A stretch of 64,000 bases of DNA from Anaeramoeba flamelloides (lineage: Eukaryota > Metamonada > Anaeramoebidae): the NCBI GenBank assembly GCA_027625915.1, contig JANTQA010000008.1, positions 2,621,001 to 2,685,000 on the forward strand. The letters run 5' to 3'. Numbering within the stretch: position 1 is the first letter of the stretch; every line of letters begins with the position of its first letter. The position numbers and the translations under genes were made by a program. Positions 1-11,710 of this stretch are shown in pieces. Under the pieces are notes generated by a model. It was not told the DNA's origin. It made no database searches and was given only the letters and a program-made list of their open reading frames with translations.

Positions 1-37
1 ATGAAAAAAAAACATTTTTATTTAAATTTCAAACATA

Positions 38-236
38 TACTGATAGTTAAACTTTTAAGACAAAAACTTTCAACGAAATTTAAACCACAAAAAATCTCAG
101 TTAAGGTAAATTTTTTGGATTTTTTTAAAACTCAAATTCTTTCGCAGTAAATATGCATTTTGTACCTTAATTTAAGATTTTTTTATACTTTAAATTTGAT
201 TGGAATGTTGTGTCTTAAAAGTAGAACTGACGTTAT
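38..236. mobile_element. Family C MITE, copy C1
   Basis: The two ends are imperfect inverted repeats: an end containing AACTTTCAACGAAATTTAA and an opposite end containing GTCTTAAAAGTAGAACTGAC. The inner AAAAATCTCA/TTAAGATTTTTTT stretches also pair, so the whole 200 bp could fold back on itself. It aligns along its length with the copies near 51.9 kb, 55.6 kb and 56.3 kb. No ORF is present. This is the most degenerate of the four copies. A non-autonomous Tc1/mariner-like element is inferred from its size, terminal repeats and TA flanks in other copies. Confidence 0.6.
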
Positions 237-1934
237 ATTGTTTTATGATAAAGTTAATTCCTAATCAAAAATATACATTATTCTGGAATTTTATTCCGTA
301 TAGAAAACAAATGTTCTAAATGGTATTTAAAATATCTTCAAAAGAAAATTTTATAAATAAAAATTTGATACATCACTACATAAAAAAAATAACTTGTAAA
401 AATAATTTCAAAATTTGAATTTTTTTTTAAATATTGTATTTTTATTAGTTTTTAATTGATTTTATCTAAAAATATTTTTTTTTATTGAAAAGTATTTCAA
501 AACATCAAAAAATTATTATTTTTAATTGTTAGGGCATATAATTCTTTGCTATTTACTTTTCCGGGGTCTTTCTAGATAAAGTGCATTTTTTACTTGATTA
601 AAACATTTATTCAGTGTAAAATGTATTTTGGCATCATATATTAAATTTGTTTGGCATATCGATTACCATTCAAAATCAATATATCTTATTTTAATTTTAC
701 ATACTTTTAAAATAAAAATAAAAATAAATTAAATTTAAAGAAAAATAATGTTTTTTCTCATTATAAAATTTGGAGCTTTTTACAACTTTAAATTTTTTCA
801 ATGAAAAATTATTTGGACAAAAGACTGAGTCAGATTAATATTGATTATTTTTTTAATTTTGACTATTTTTTAATTTGACCTATTAAAATCTGGTCATAAA
901 TTTTTCAATATTATTGAATGAGAAAACCTATATGACAAATTATTTTCCAAAATCTCTATTCAATCCAGACTGAAAAAATATAATTTTTATAAAGATTTTA
1001 TTAAAGTTTTACTAACCAAAAAATCGAAAAAAAAAACCAATAATAATAATTCTTAGTTATAAAGATTATTTTTTTATCATTTAATTATGTTTAAATGTTT
1101 GTAAATTATTTTTTACAATTTTATATTCGTAGCTTTATCTATTAAAAAAGTCATTATTTGTTATATTCTTTAGTAATAAATGAAATTATTTCATAATTTT
1201 TTTATGTTTGTTTTTTAAAGTATGTTAATTGTTTAAATTAAAGTTTTCGAGAATTATTCATATTAAAATTTTAAATTTGACCTAAACAAATGAATTACTT
1301 TTTTCTTTTGATTTAATAGTTATTAAATTTTACCAAAAAAAAAAAAAAAAAAGAAAGAAAGAAAATAATTTGTGAGTAAAAACCCTTTTTTGAATAATAA
1401 AGACTTTTTTTTTATTTTGTAAAATGGGTACAAATTATTTTTGAGATATATTTTTTGGATTTTATTAAACTCATTTTCTTTTAGAGAAGATAAAATTGAA
1501 AAAATGAAAATGAAAAAAAGAAAAAAAAATTCAACAAGTAAAAATCAAACGAATGATAGGTTAAGAAGTTGGAAATCGAAAATTTGATTTTGTATCCAAA
1601 CGTTGTCTCATCAAATTTAGACGTATAATAACTCGAGGTATAAAGATAAAAATACCAATATATATATATATATATATATAATTATAATTACTTTTCTCAT
1701 TTCTTCAATAATTAAATTGATTTCATAAAAAATTAAATAAATCAACTTTTTTTTTTCTTTGAAGTTTGAATTTTGATTAGTTTTTGCTTTCTATCAATAA
1801 ATTTATTTCTTTAATTCGACACAATTAAAAGACAAAGGAAAAAAAAAACGATTTTACTTATTTTAGTGAAAAAAAAATATTGTAATGAAACTATTACTAA
1901 TTAACAAAATTAGAAATGAGAACAATCTCATTTA
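237..1934. other. AT-rich intergenic DNA, no gene seen
   Basis: There is no ORF with recognisable protein content on either strand. The stretch holds homopolymer A and T runs and a (TA)n microsatellite at about 1658-1683. I see no tRNA-like box A/box B pattern. The start of the window may lie inside a longer intergenic tract. Confidence 0.6.
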
Positions 1935-2630
1935 TAAACTCTGTTTCAGTCAAAGGGGCCCAACATTTTTTCCATATATCAATTATTTTATATAATTAAC
2001 CTTTGAAGAATAAATAAGAAATAAACAGAATAATTCACATCAAAGAATTGTTGATACCCGTATGAAGAAAACTAATTAATCAATAGATTTTCTTAAAAAT
2101 TAAAAAACTCAAATTCTTAGGGTCCTATTGAGAAAAACAACGATGTTCGTTTGAAACATCTACTGGTATTTGAATAATAAATAGGAAACATTTTTCACTT
2201 CATTTTTCATACTTTTCTTTTAGAAATCAATTCCCCAAACGAAGTGTGTTGGTATTTGTGGTCACTATTTGAAAAAGGAAATGAAAATGAAGTGAAAATT
2301 TTTCACATTTATTAAACAAATATCAAGATCAAAGATTGAATAGAATTCCAATAGAAACCAATATGATTTCTCAACAATCTTTACATGGTTTCAATAACCC
2401 TAGAATAGCACATTTTTACCAAGTGACTATTGATCTTGCAATAAAAAAAAAATTTGCAACTGAATGACGTTTTAAAAAAAAAAACGAAAAAAAAAAACAA
2501 AAATGTGAAAAAATGATTTCAATTTTGAAAATTTCCAAAATAAAATTTTTCTTCTAATATCTATGTAAACCCTGTAAACATATGTATTATACCCATTACA
2601 ACTGGGCCCCTTTGACTGAAAAATAGTTTA
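1935..2630. mobile_element. Family A MITE, copy A1, with nested family B element
   Basis: The left end reads AACTCTGTTTCAGTCAAAGG and the right end is its near reverse complement, CCTTTGACTGAAAAATAGTT; both are flanked by TA. The roughly 690 bp body has no ORF. It is a near full-length inverted copy of the element at 27791-28494. A family B element sits inside it at about 2163-2325, at the same internal position as in the other copy. The terminal repeats and TA flanks suggest a Tc1/mariner-type non-autonomous element. Confidence 0.75.
2163..2325. mobile_element. Family B MITE, copy B1 (nested in A1)
   Basis: It starts CTGGTATTTGAATAATAAAT after a TA and ends with the decayed inverse ATTAAACAAATATCAAG. 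The second layer TTTTTCACTTCATTTT is mirrored by AAAATGAAGTGAAAA near the other end. It has no coding capacity. Copies of the host element near 31.5 kb and 32.2 kb lack it, which shows that it is a separate insertion. Confidence 0.65.
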
Positions 2631-3009
2631 TATAAAAAACAAATCAAGAAGAATTATAGATAAATAACTCTACACTTAAATTATTTTTTAAAAAAATTAT
2701 TTCGTATTCTTTAAATATTTTTAACAATCATATAGTATTAACGTTCAACATAAAGATCAAACATTTAGAAAGAATATCTAAACAATTTGTTTTGTAAAAA
2801 GGGGTTAGTTGTTCAAAAACTAATTTTTTTAAAAAAATAATAATAATAATAATAATTACAAAAAAAAAACATTAATTTAAAAAAAAAAAATTTTTGTGGA
2901 AAATCTCGCAATGTATGTATTTATACAACACGCCAAGAAATAAGTGTTATTACAAAAAAAATAATAAATGAATAATTTCTTGTTCAGCCTATTTAATTCC
3001 AGAGGTTTA

Positions 3010-4936
3010 TCATTTTTTTTTATTGATTAAGCGGAAAATTTTGTCTAATTCTATATTAAGGTTTGAATTTATATCAAGTTGGTAGTAATTTACAGCGTCT
3101 GTTAATTCTTCGAGGAGGACTTCGAGGTTGTCATCAGCTGTCAAAAGGATTTTGTCATGATAAAAAAATTCAATTAATTTTGAAAGACTATCGGTTGATT
3201 TATGAGAGTAATCTTTTACTTGTGAAATATTTGAAATTGTCGAGAAAAGTGAACGATATAAATTCGATCTTGCGTATAGTATCCATTTGTGAACCTTTAG
3301 TGTTTCAAAATCTTCAAGTTTTTTATTCTCACTTTCCTTTTCATTAACGTTCACATTTTCGTTTTCATCGACGTCAACTTCCTCGTCTGATATGATGATG
3401 GTGAAATCCATTGATTCTTGGTTATTATATAATGCGATTAAATCCTTTTTCAGAGAATGGTTATTAAAATCAATTTGTAAATTAAATTCGTCGGCAACAA
3501 GCTTTGCCAATTCTTGATGGTAGTCCGTGTAGACCCAAAAGAGCAAAGTGTTCATTTTGTTTGAAATTAGGGATTTGTTTTTTTTATATTTGTGAGATTT
3601 TGAGATTTGTAATAACTTGTTGAAGATCTTCCCACCGACTCTTGTTTGCACCAAGCTGGAATGAATGGGGATATCGCATATTTTGAGATCGGCGCATTTA
3701 CCACTCGAAAAGAGCATTGACAAGTCATCTGAGACTAAGTGGGGCAATTGCAAGGAATAGCAGTCAGACAGGTCCACCCAATCTGGTGTTTTCCCGTAGC
3801 TACCAAAGGCAATATACAGCTTGCCCCTGATAATTGCAGAAACAGTTGTTCCTCTTTTACAGGGTGGGCTGCCCGTTGTTTCAATAAAATGCCATTTACA
3901 AGTCCTCAAATCGAGCATATAAAGGTCATTATAATACTTAAAGCTGGAGTTGACACCTCCAAAGATATAGAATTTGTCGTCACGGATCTCATAAACAAAA
4001 GACCTTCTTGGGTTTGGCTTGTCTCCAGTGGTCTCAACTGTTTCCCAAATCAGTGTTTTGAGATCAATTCGATACAAACAATTGTTCTCATTGACAGAAT
4101 CCTGATTTTGAGTGAACTCGAGTGACTTTGTACCTCCAAAGATATACAAATAGCCGCCCCAATAAAACGAACTGTGTCTTGTTGTTGGCTTTGGAACGTC
4201 ACCAAATGTTTTTAATTCAATAAGCCTTGGCTCCTTTTCTTTGTTATTTTTGTTTTCCTTTTCTTTTTTATTTTGGTGATTGTTATTGTTAGTTTTGTTT
4301 TTGTTTTTGTTTTTGCTTTCGTTTTGGTTTTTGTTTTTGTCCGAGAGCTGAAATTTAGAGAGCTTGTTTTCAAATCCTTCATATGTGTCTCCTCCAAAAA
4401 TATATAAGTCTCCTTCAGCTAAGGTGGTTGAATGGAAATAAATCTTTTTATAGAAAGTGCTTAGTATTTTCCATTTCTTTGTTATCAGATCAAAAGAATA
4501 GGATTCACAAACATCGTCGCTGGTGCCCCCAATAAGGTATAGTGTGTTTTCAACTAATGTTAAGGAATGCCCGCTCCTTGGTTCGGGGACTATTTCTTCA
4601 TTTTTTTTTTGTTGTTTTTGTTCACCAACAGTCCCTTGATGGATCTAATTTGGATTTTTTGTTTTTTGTTTAATTGTTTTATGTTTTGTTGATTTTTTTT
4701 GTTCAGTAAATCTTTTTTTGTTTCAATTAAAAGAGAAGAAATTTAGAATTAAAAAAAAAAATAGAAACCGTTTTCCATTTGTTCGTAAAAGGATCGTATT
4801 CAAGAACATCATTAAAATAACTCTCATCATTAATCCCACCAAAAGAAATCATTTTTTCTTTATACTTGACTCCTTGGCAACAACTTCTTCTTTCAGGTTT
4901 AAATCCATTCATTTTCAATTTTTCCCATTTAAACAT
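3010..4936 (-). CDS. Kelch-repeat / double BTB protein, LZTR1-like
   Basis: Two exons, 4936-4769 and 4644-3010, are joined in phase 0 across a 124 bp intron (donor GTTTCT, acceptor TTAG). The joint reads NKWKT-IHQGT and continues a kelch blade; the product is 600 residues. Kelch blades with the GG and W signatures lie at about 3-52, 70-115, 120-150, 205-262, 265-315 and 316-350. A Lys/Asn-rich insert occupies about 152-200. Two BTB-type regions follow, at about 361-450 and 470-575; the second contains KVHKWILYARSNLYRSLF. Six kelch blades before two BTB domains is the plan of LZTR1, a CUL3 adaptor that targets Ras-family GTPases, so a ubiquitin-ligase adaptor role is inferred. The start at 4936 is preceded by an in-frame stop and begins exactly at a blade; an upstream exon cannot be excluded. 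Confidence 0.85.
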
Positions 4937-7759
4937 TTCAAATCAGGTTTGTTCGTGCAAAGAATTTTATCGGCAGTACAATTAATTTTGAAAAAAATAA
5001 TAACAATGTAAATTTTATTTGTAAAATTTATTTTGAATTGAACAGTTTTAAAATTAATCATTAAAAGACACCTATAAAAGTTGAGATATCTACAAGTTGG
5101 GTTCTTCATTTAGAGCTAATTTTTGTAATTCTTTATTTTTAAGAGAAAATATTCCAATTTTTAATTGTCCTTTTTTCCTTCAGTTCGTGGATCTAATTGT
5201 ATTGTTATGAAAAAAGTTACTTAGAATTCGACGAATTAAAAACAAATTGTTTTAATGGTTTTAATTTTTCTACCAATTTTATGTAAATGATTAGTCTCTT
5301 TTTAAACCCTTGTGGTACTTTTTTTTTCGTGAATTATTTTTCAAGTCTTTGCTTCAATTTGAAAATAAAGTTAATTCAACAGGAGTTCGCAATTTTCTGA
5401 GTTGGGTTTCAAAGTTTTAAATTTCTGATCAATCAAAATTGGGTTTCTGTGAGGTTTTGGAATTTATGAAAATTTTATCAAAAAAAGGTAGAATCCTATT
5501 TGATAATTTTAAAAAAATTGAGGAACTTTTGAATAGTTTTGTAGATCAAAATGAACTACTAAAATGTTTTTTTATTCTTTTGATCTTTTAAAGTTTTTAA
5601 TAAATAAAATAAGGCTTGTATTACTGTTAATTGTAAAATAAAAAGATCAAAATTTTCATTCAGATTTCCAAAAAAAACACACCACTCCCAAGAATTAATA
5701 TAAATCATCAAAATCACCTATTTGAAAGATAAATTTATAATTTATGATGATTTTGACAAATTAAAAATTTGAAAAATTCGTTGATTTTTAAAACGCTTTT
5801 TTTGGAAGCTGAATGAAAATTTTTTTCACTTTATTCTGACTGCAAATAGTACACAATTTGAATTTTTCTGATTTATTTGAAATTATCCTCAAAAGAAAAA
5901 AGCAAATTTTATCAACTTTATTTTTCAACTAAAACCGTTTTTTTGAGTTAAGAACTATTTTAAGCTCGGATAACAATTGTAAAGGGGAAATTAACTTTTT
6001 TGTGTTCTTTTAAGATTCTCTACCAAAGTAAAAATTTGAAATGTTACATGATTTTTAATATCTTCTTTTAGGAAAGCTGAATGAAAATTTTGTTCCCTTT
6101 ATTTTGAAACAAATCGTAATTTTGAAATAAGTATTGTGTTTTTTTTAATCACAATTGTGATTCAAGATAAGTGACGTACTTTTTCATTTTATTTTCACAT
6201 TTCAAGTTTTAAATATAAATTTGAATGAATTAAAAAGTTTTTCAAGATTTTTTTGTTTTTTACTATTTTGATCCTTTCAGAATTGATAAAGAAAAGTACA
6301 ATTTAGTTTTTCAGATTTCATTTTTTCAAGAAATAAGAAAAATGTTTCAGTAAATTTTTGAAATTTGACTTTTTAGATCAGAAATTCAAAGAGATATTGT
6401 TGCTTCACAATTACACGAAAACGTAATATATTACTTTTCTGAACTTGTTACTTTGGTTAAAATAATGTATAAAGAAAAGATTAAACACTCTTCAAAATAA
6501 AAAGCGTATTTATTTATTATAGAAGACCTGTACATCAACGGATCAAAGAAACCAATAATAAACCCTAATTAAATATGACACTGGTTTCTTAAAGTTTAAT
6601 TATTTAAAAAGAAATTCTAAAAATGAAGGATCAAATTTGCAGAAATTTATCTTAAAAAATAGAGTAAATTTTTGATTAATTTATATTTATAACACCAAAA
6701 AAACAAAAATAAATTCAAAAAAATTGAGAGAAATTATTAAAAATTTTGAAAAAATTGCGTTAATAAGTAAAATTTTATTAAAAATATCCAGGATTTAACT
6801 ATCAAAATTGATTTAAAATTAGGTATACTACCGGGTAGTGAATTAAACGTTCCATTGGAACCAGAAAGAAAAAAAAAAAAGCACATATTATATTTAGAAA
6901 GATGAACTATATTCGTTGTTCATGCATTATTTTAATTGCTGAAGATGAAATAATTTTTTTTCATTTAAAAAATTATTCTCAAACCAAAAAATTAAGTAAC
7001 ACTCCCAAATTACAAATTATGAATTGTAAAACAAACAAAACTGAAAACACAAACCAAGAATGACTGGAAAGCTTAAAAAACAAAATTAAACGATTTAATA
7101 CTTTTTGATTAAAAACATACCAACAAGTGTTTTATTGATAAATTAGACCAAGGTGTAAGTGCTTTTCTTTATAAACATAAGTATTTTTCATGCAATTAAT
7201 TTTTGGGAGGTATTGTTATTTTCTTCTTAAAATGTCAATTGCTAACACAAAATGATTCTTGGATTGATGGTTATAAAAATAATTGGTAAAATTATTTTTT
7301 GTTTTAATCTTTGAAAGATTTCAGACCTCTCCACTAAAATGGTATTAAGAAGATCATTACACAAAAAACAAGATTACCTTGTTATTATTATTATTTATAG
7401 TGTTTTAAAAATTATTACACTTATTTGTTTATGCAATAAATATGATTCCCATTATCAGAAAATAATTTTAGTTATAATGATTTTTTGAAAACCCTATAGT
7501 TATTGGAAAAAAGGAATTTATTTATATTTCCATTTTTTCTGATACTTTTTATCTGAGTTCTGATTCATCAATGGGCTTATTAATGGTATAAATAGTTGGC
7601 CGGCGTTGGGATTTTTTCAATTGCAAAAAATAACTTTTTTTGGTAAAAGTATCATTGTGTGTAGAATGACATATACCAATACCAAATGATTTGTGATAAT
7701 TTGCACCCACCAGTTCTTTCTGCGAATCTCTTCGGCATGTTTTCAATATAATTTATTCA
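4937..7759. other. Intergenic DNA with weak direct repeats
   Basis: No supported gene. The segments near 5765-5850 and 6040-6125 share GAAAGCTGAATGAAAATTTT followed by a similar TTTATTCTGA/TTTATTTTGA stretch, so they look like old diverged copies of one unit. The 65-codon minus-strand ORF near 7549-7746 has no recognisable domain and I do not call it. Confidence 0.45.
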
Positions 7760-7917
7760 CTGGTATTTGATTAATAGGCCTGAACAATTTTTACTTTATT
7801 TTCCCTTTCACTATGGTAGTTTTTTAATTACATCCTACTTTGTTGAAAACTCAATTCTCAATGAAAAATCGGGAAAAGGAAGTGAAAATTTTTTCCTATT
7901 TATTATTCAAATACCAG
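7760..7917. mobile_element. Family B MITE, copy B2
   Basis: It starts CTGGTATTTGATTAATAGG and ends TTATTATTCAAATACCAG, an inverted pair. GGGAAAAGGAAGTGAAAATT near the right end matches the sub-terminal layer of the other copies. It is about 158 bp and non-coding. The flanking dinucleotides are no longer a clean TA pair, which fits age. Confidence 0.7.
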
Positions 7918-8549
7918 TCTTAAACTTGATTAAAACCTTATTAATGACAATCTCTTAAATTTTGAAAAAGATTATCTCTTATTGATGTAGCTGCTTATTT
8001 TTTAGTTTTTATCTGATCGATCTTGGACTTGATATGGGTTTTAATTCGGGTTTAAAAAAGCAATTTTTGAAATTTATTTTATTAAAAGATCATAATAAAA
8101 CCAAACCTAATTAAAAAATTATCTTCTACAACCCACAAATCACACTTTTTTATTAGTTACGTGCAATTAATTAGCCTTACACTCTTCAATTTGTATTTGG
8201 AAAAAAAAAAAAAAAAAGATAAAAATTGCCCTTTTAAACCCCAATTAAAACCCATATCACATCCAAACGCGATCCAATAAGAAATAAAAATAAAATGCTC
8301 ATAGACCAGAGACTCGAAATTTTTTTCCATTTTCAAATATTTTAATCCTGAAGGTTAAACATTAAATCAAGTACAAAAAAGTGTAAAATAATAAATATAA
8401 AAACCTGAGACAATGCTTTACTTGAATTTAACAAGAATTTGAAATAATAAAACCCAAAATTGATACCTTTGATTTAATTTTTGATTGAGTAATGCAAATA
8501 TTAACGTTTAATATCTCACCTCCGTCTCGAAAAATAACAGAATGAAAAA

Positions 8550-8920
8550 GAACATTTTATGATACAATAAACAGCTACTTTACTAATAGACGATTTTTCG
8601 ATATTTTATTAAAATTTATAAATAAAAATTTAGGAATTCGGGAAGTGTCGTAGAGCGCATAAGTAGTCCAGAATTTGGGAAATAAAAAGAAAATTTAGGA
8701 ATTTTTTATTTAATTTCTCAAATTAAAAAAAACCCAACGACAGGTAACCAGAATTTTAAAGAATGGAGAAAAATCATAGATTTTACTCAATTCTTTTAAA
8801 TCCTGAAAAACCTAACGAAAAGCGCCTAGATTTTTTTAATTTAAGAAATAAACTGAAAATTAAATAAATTTTCGTTTTATTTCTCAAATTAAAAAAAACC
8901 TAACGGCAAATACGAGAGAT
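8550..8920 (+). pseudogene. LINE 3'-end fragment L1 and tail repeat
   Basis: From about 8600 the + strand reads RFFDILLKFINKNLGIREVS with no stop over that run, followed by stops. This closely resembles the minus-strand frame at 33.1-33.25 kb ([16 protein letters not shown]) and the C-terminal end of the reverse-transcriptase relic at 37.8 kb. It is directly followed by the recurrent tail motif (CCAGAATTTTAAAGAA ... TTTTACTCAATTCTTTTAAA, a hairpin). The arrangement is that of a 5'-truncated non-LTR retrotransposon copy. No upstream reverse-transcriptase sequence remains here. Confidence 0.6.
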
Positions 8921-10920
8921 TAACAACCCCCATTAAAAAATAAATAAAAAATAAACAGCTACTTTTTTTCATAAAAAAATTAATCAACAGATATTAATTC
9001 TCTTTTTCTGAAACATAAAAAAAATAATCTCTGTTTTTTTAACAAAAAAATACCTTAATCCTGATTAACTTATCTCTTTACTAAAACACTAACCAAATAG
9101 ATAAACTTATAAAATTCTACTTTCCCCTTTTAGTTAAGTGGGTATTCACCCCATAACCATCACTGGAATTCTAAAAGCGATAGTTTATTAAAAATTACAC
9201 CAGTAAACACAAGTTCTAGATTCTCTAAAAATTTAAAAAAAAAAAAAAAACTTTAATTTTACAAAATCTTCAATTAAAATTTGAGAAAAAATAATAAAAA
9301 AAATCATATTAAATTTGAAAGAAATGATTCTGGATTTTTTTATGGAGATTCAATTTTTAAGATATAATAATATAATTCTTCATGTTGGGGTTTTAGATTT
9401 TATTTATATAATATTTTGTAATTTCAAGTGCAATTGTTATCCAAATAGAACTATTCTAGAGATCTCAAAAAAAAAATGCTATCAAAATAATAATGATTTT
9501 TTTTTTAAAATTCTATTTTAAAGAACAAAATTTCTAGTTCCTTTGATATTTCTTATAGGTATTATTATTTAATAGTTTTATATCTTTTTAAACAAAATTT
9601 TATTTTATTTTCTTTAGCAATACTCTTAATATTTATAAAAAATTAAAATAATAATTATTGTTCTTATTTTTTTTTTACGTTTCTCAACATTTTTTCGTAA
9701 CTTATTTATAATTCATGAAATAGAAAACAGCTTTTTACTGGTATTTTAAAAAATCACTTATCATATTTTCTAAATAATTCTATTGAATTCTCATAAATAT
9801 AAATATCTCATTTTATATAACTCATAAACTATTTAGAGATTGATTTACATTTTTTTTAAAATAATTACTCAAATTTAACTCAACAATGTTACAAATATAT
9901 CTGAATCATAAAATCAAAAAATATCTCTTTTTATTACTTTTCCAAACTTTCAAATTCATTATTTTGTGAATTTTAAAAAATTCTTTAATTTAGAATAATT
10001 ATTCCATTGTTTGCTTTAAAATATGAATTCATCATTTTTTTTTCAAATTCTGAATCAATTTAAAAAAAATATAATATTTAGGAATTGTGAGTTTAGATTA
10101 GATACGATTTAAATTACAAACCATTATATTAATATCCATTTTCGTATTGATAATTAATTTCTATTAAATACTTTAGAATTGTTCAAATTATTTTAAAATA
10201 TTTACGAATTATCAAAATAAATAATTTGCATCACCTTAAAGATCTTTAGAAAAAATAATCAATTTTGAAAAATGAATTAAAATCAAAGTAATTAAACTAG
10301 TGATCTGATCAAAAGATATTTCTTCTTTGGTTTTAAACTTTTTTGGTGGGGTGATTGAAACTTTAAAGCAATAATACTCATCAATTAAGGAATAGTCGTT
10401 GAATCTCAACTCATTATCATCTTAGATTTACTAATGATGGAAATACCGATGATTATATATATCATTTGACACTTTCTATATTTTTGATGCTCTTCAAGAA
10501 AAAAAACCCTATTAAAAATCATTTTATAAAACAGTTTTAAATTCAAAAATTTCAGACTATGGTTTAACATGAAATCATTGATCTAAAGATAGTATATCAT
10601 TCTTTTTTTTAATTATCCAGCCAAAATTGTTCATTTTCAATTTTAGAGAAAGTTCAATTAAGCATAAGAGTCTGAGACCAGAAGCCAACACTTTAACTAA
10701 TTTATACATTTCCAATTCGATCTGAAAACTGTCTTGTTTATTTAGTGATGTGGTTTGGCTTGATTTTTACTATTTAAATTTCCTTCTTTAATAACTATTT
10801 CATAATCTTTTTTCCAACATATTATAAAAATACCACAATAGAGTGTTGAGATAAGAACAAAAGTCCTACCAATTAACACTCCACAAAGTAGATAAAACAA
10901 AAAAACTTAACATTCTATTA
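8921..10920. other. AT-rich intergenic DNA, no gene seen
   Basis: Both strands lack protein-like reading frames. The 68-codon frame at 9315-9521 consists mainly of Phe/Ile/Asn from AT-rich DNA and is not supported as a gene. No structured repeat was recognised beyond homopolymer runs. Confidence 0.5.
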
Positions 10921-11084
10921 CTGGTGTTTGAATTTTAAATGGGAAAAATTTTCACTTCATTTTCGATTTCCTTTTTCCAATGAAACCACAAATTACAACC
11001 CAATTCTTGGAAAACTCTAATTATATAAAAAAAAATATAGAAAAGAAAGTGAATATTCCTTCCCATTTATTCTTGAAATACCAG
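10921..11084. mobile_element. Family B MITE, copy B3, with TA duplication
   Basis: This is the cleanest family B copy. Its 164 bp begin CTGGTGTTTGAATTTTAAAT and end TTCTTGAAATACCAG, and both ends are directly flanked by TA (10919-10920 and 11085-11086). Sub-terminal TTTTCACTTCATTTTCG is mirrored by GAAAGTGAATATTCC. The TA duplication supports mobilisation by a Tc1/mariner-like transposase, none of which is encoded in this window. Confidence 0.75.
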
Positions 11085-11710
11085 TATAGCATTTAATTTT
11101 TCTTCTCAAAAAAATGTTATAAATTATTATTATCAACAAGTACTTTATATACTAAAAAGCAATGGGACACAGCCAAAAGTAAAAAATTTTGTTTTCTAAT
11201 CTTCTTGGAAAAGGTAAAAAAGTGAAAATTATGATTTTATAGTGGCTACTCCCTTAAAGTTATTAACTTTAGTTAAATAAAGTTTACCTTTTCGAATTCA
11301 AAAGTGTTTGCTTTCTAATTGGTTTTTCATTCATTATCTTAAAATTGTTAATTATTTTGTTTACTTTTCATTTCTATGGTGTGAACATTGTTAATTTATT
11401 TTCAAATTTAAAAACACTTTTAATTCTTGATTAATTCCCACAACATCTAGTCTTGAATAAATTCTTCTTTGGAAAAAAAATTAAAATTAACTTTAAAAAT
11501 GTTTTAAATAAATCTCTCAAGAAATATCTTTTTCCAAAAACAAAATCTGACAACTTCTTATTGACTTTAACAACCACTATATGTCATATTTAAAAAAACT
11601 CAAAGAGGTTGATATAAAACCTAACCGCATTCATAAAATTAATTTAAATTTTCCATTTTTTTCTATTTCTTATTCTTGAAAAAATACAAGATAGAAAAAA
11701 AAAACAAAGA
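11085..11710. other. Upstream region of the giant CH/PH-like gene
   Basis: AT-rich non-coding DNA before the start codon at 11711. No repeat family or recognisable promoter element stands out. Confidence 0.4.

Noticed and set aside
7549-7746. 65-codon minus-strand ORF
   Set aside because: No family recognised and no exon context; it ends close to a MITE.
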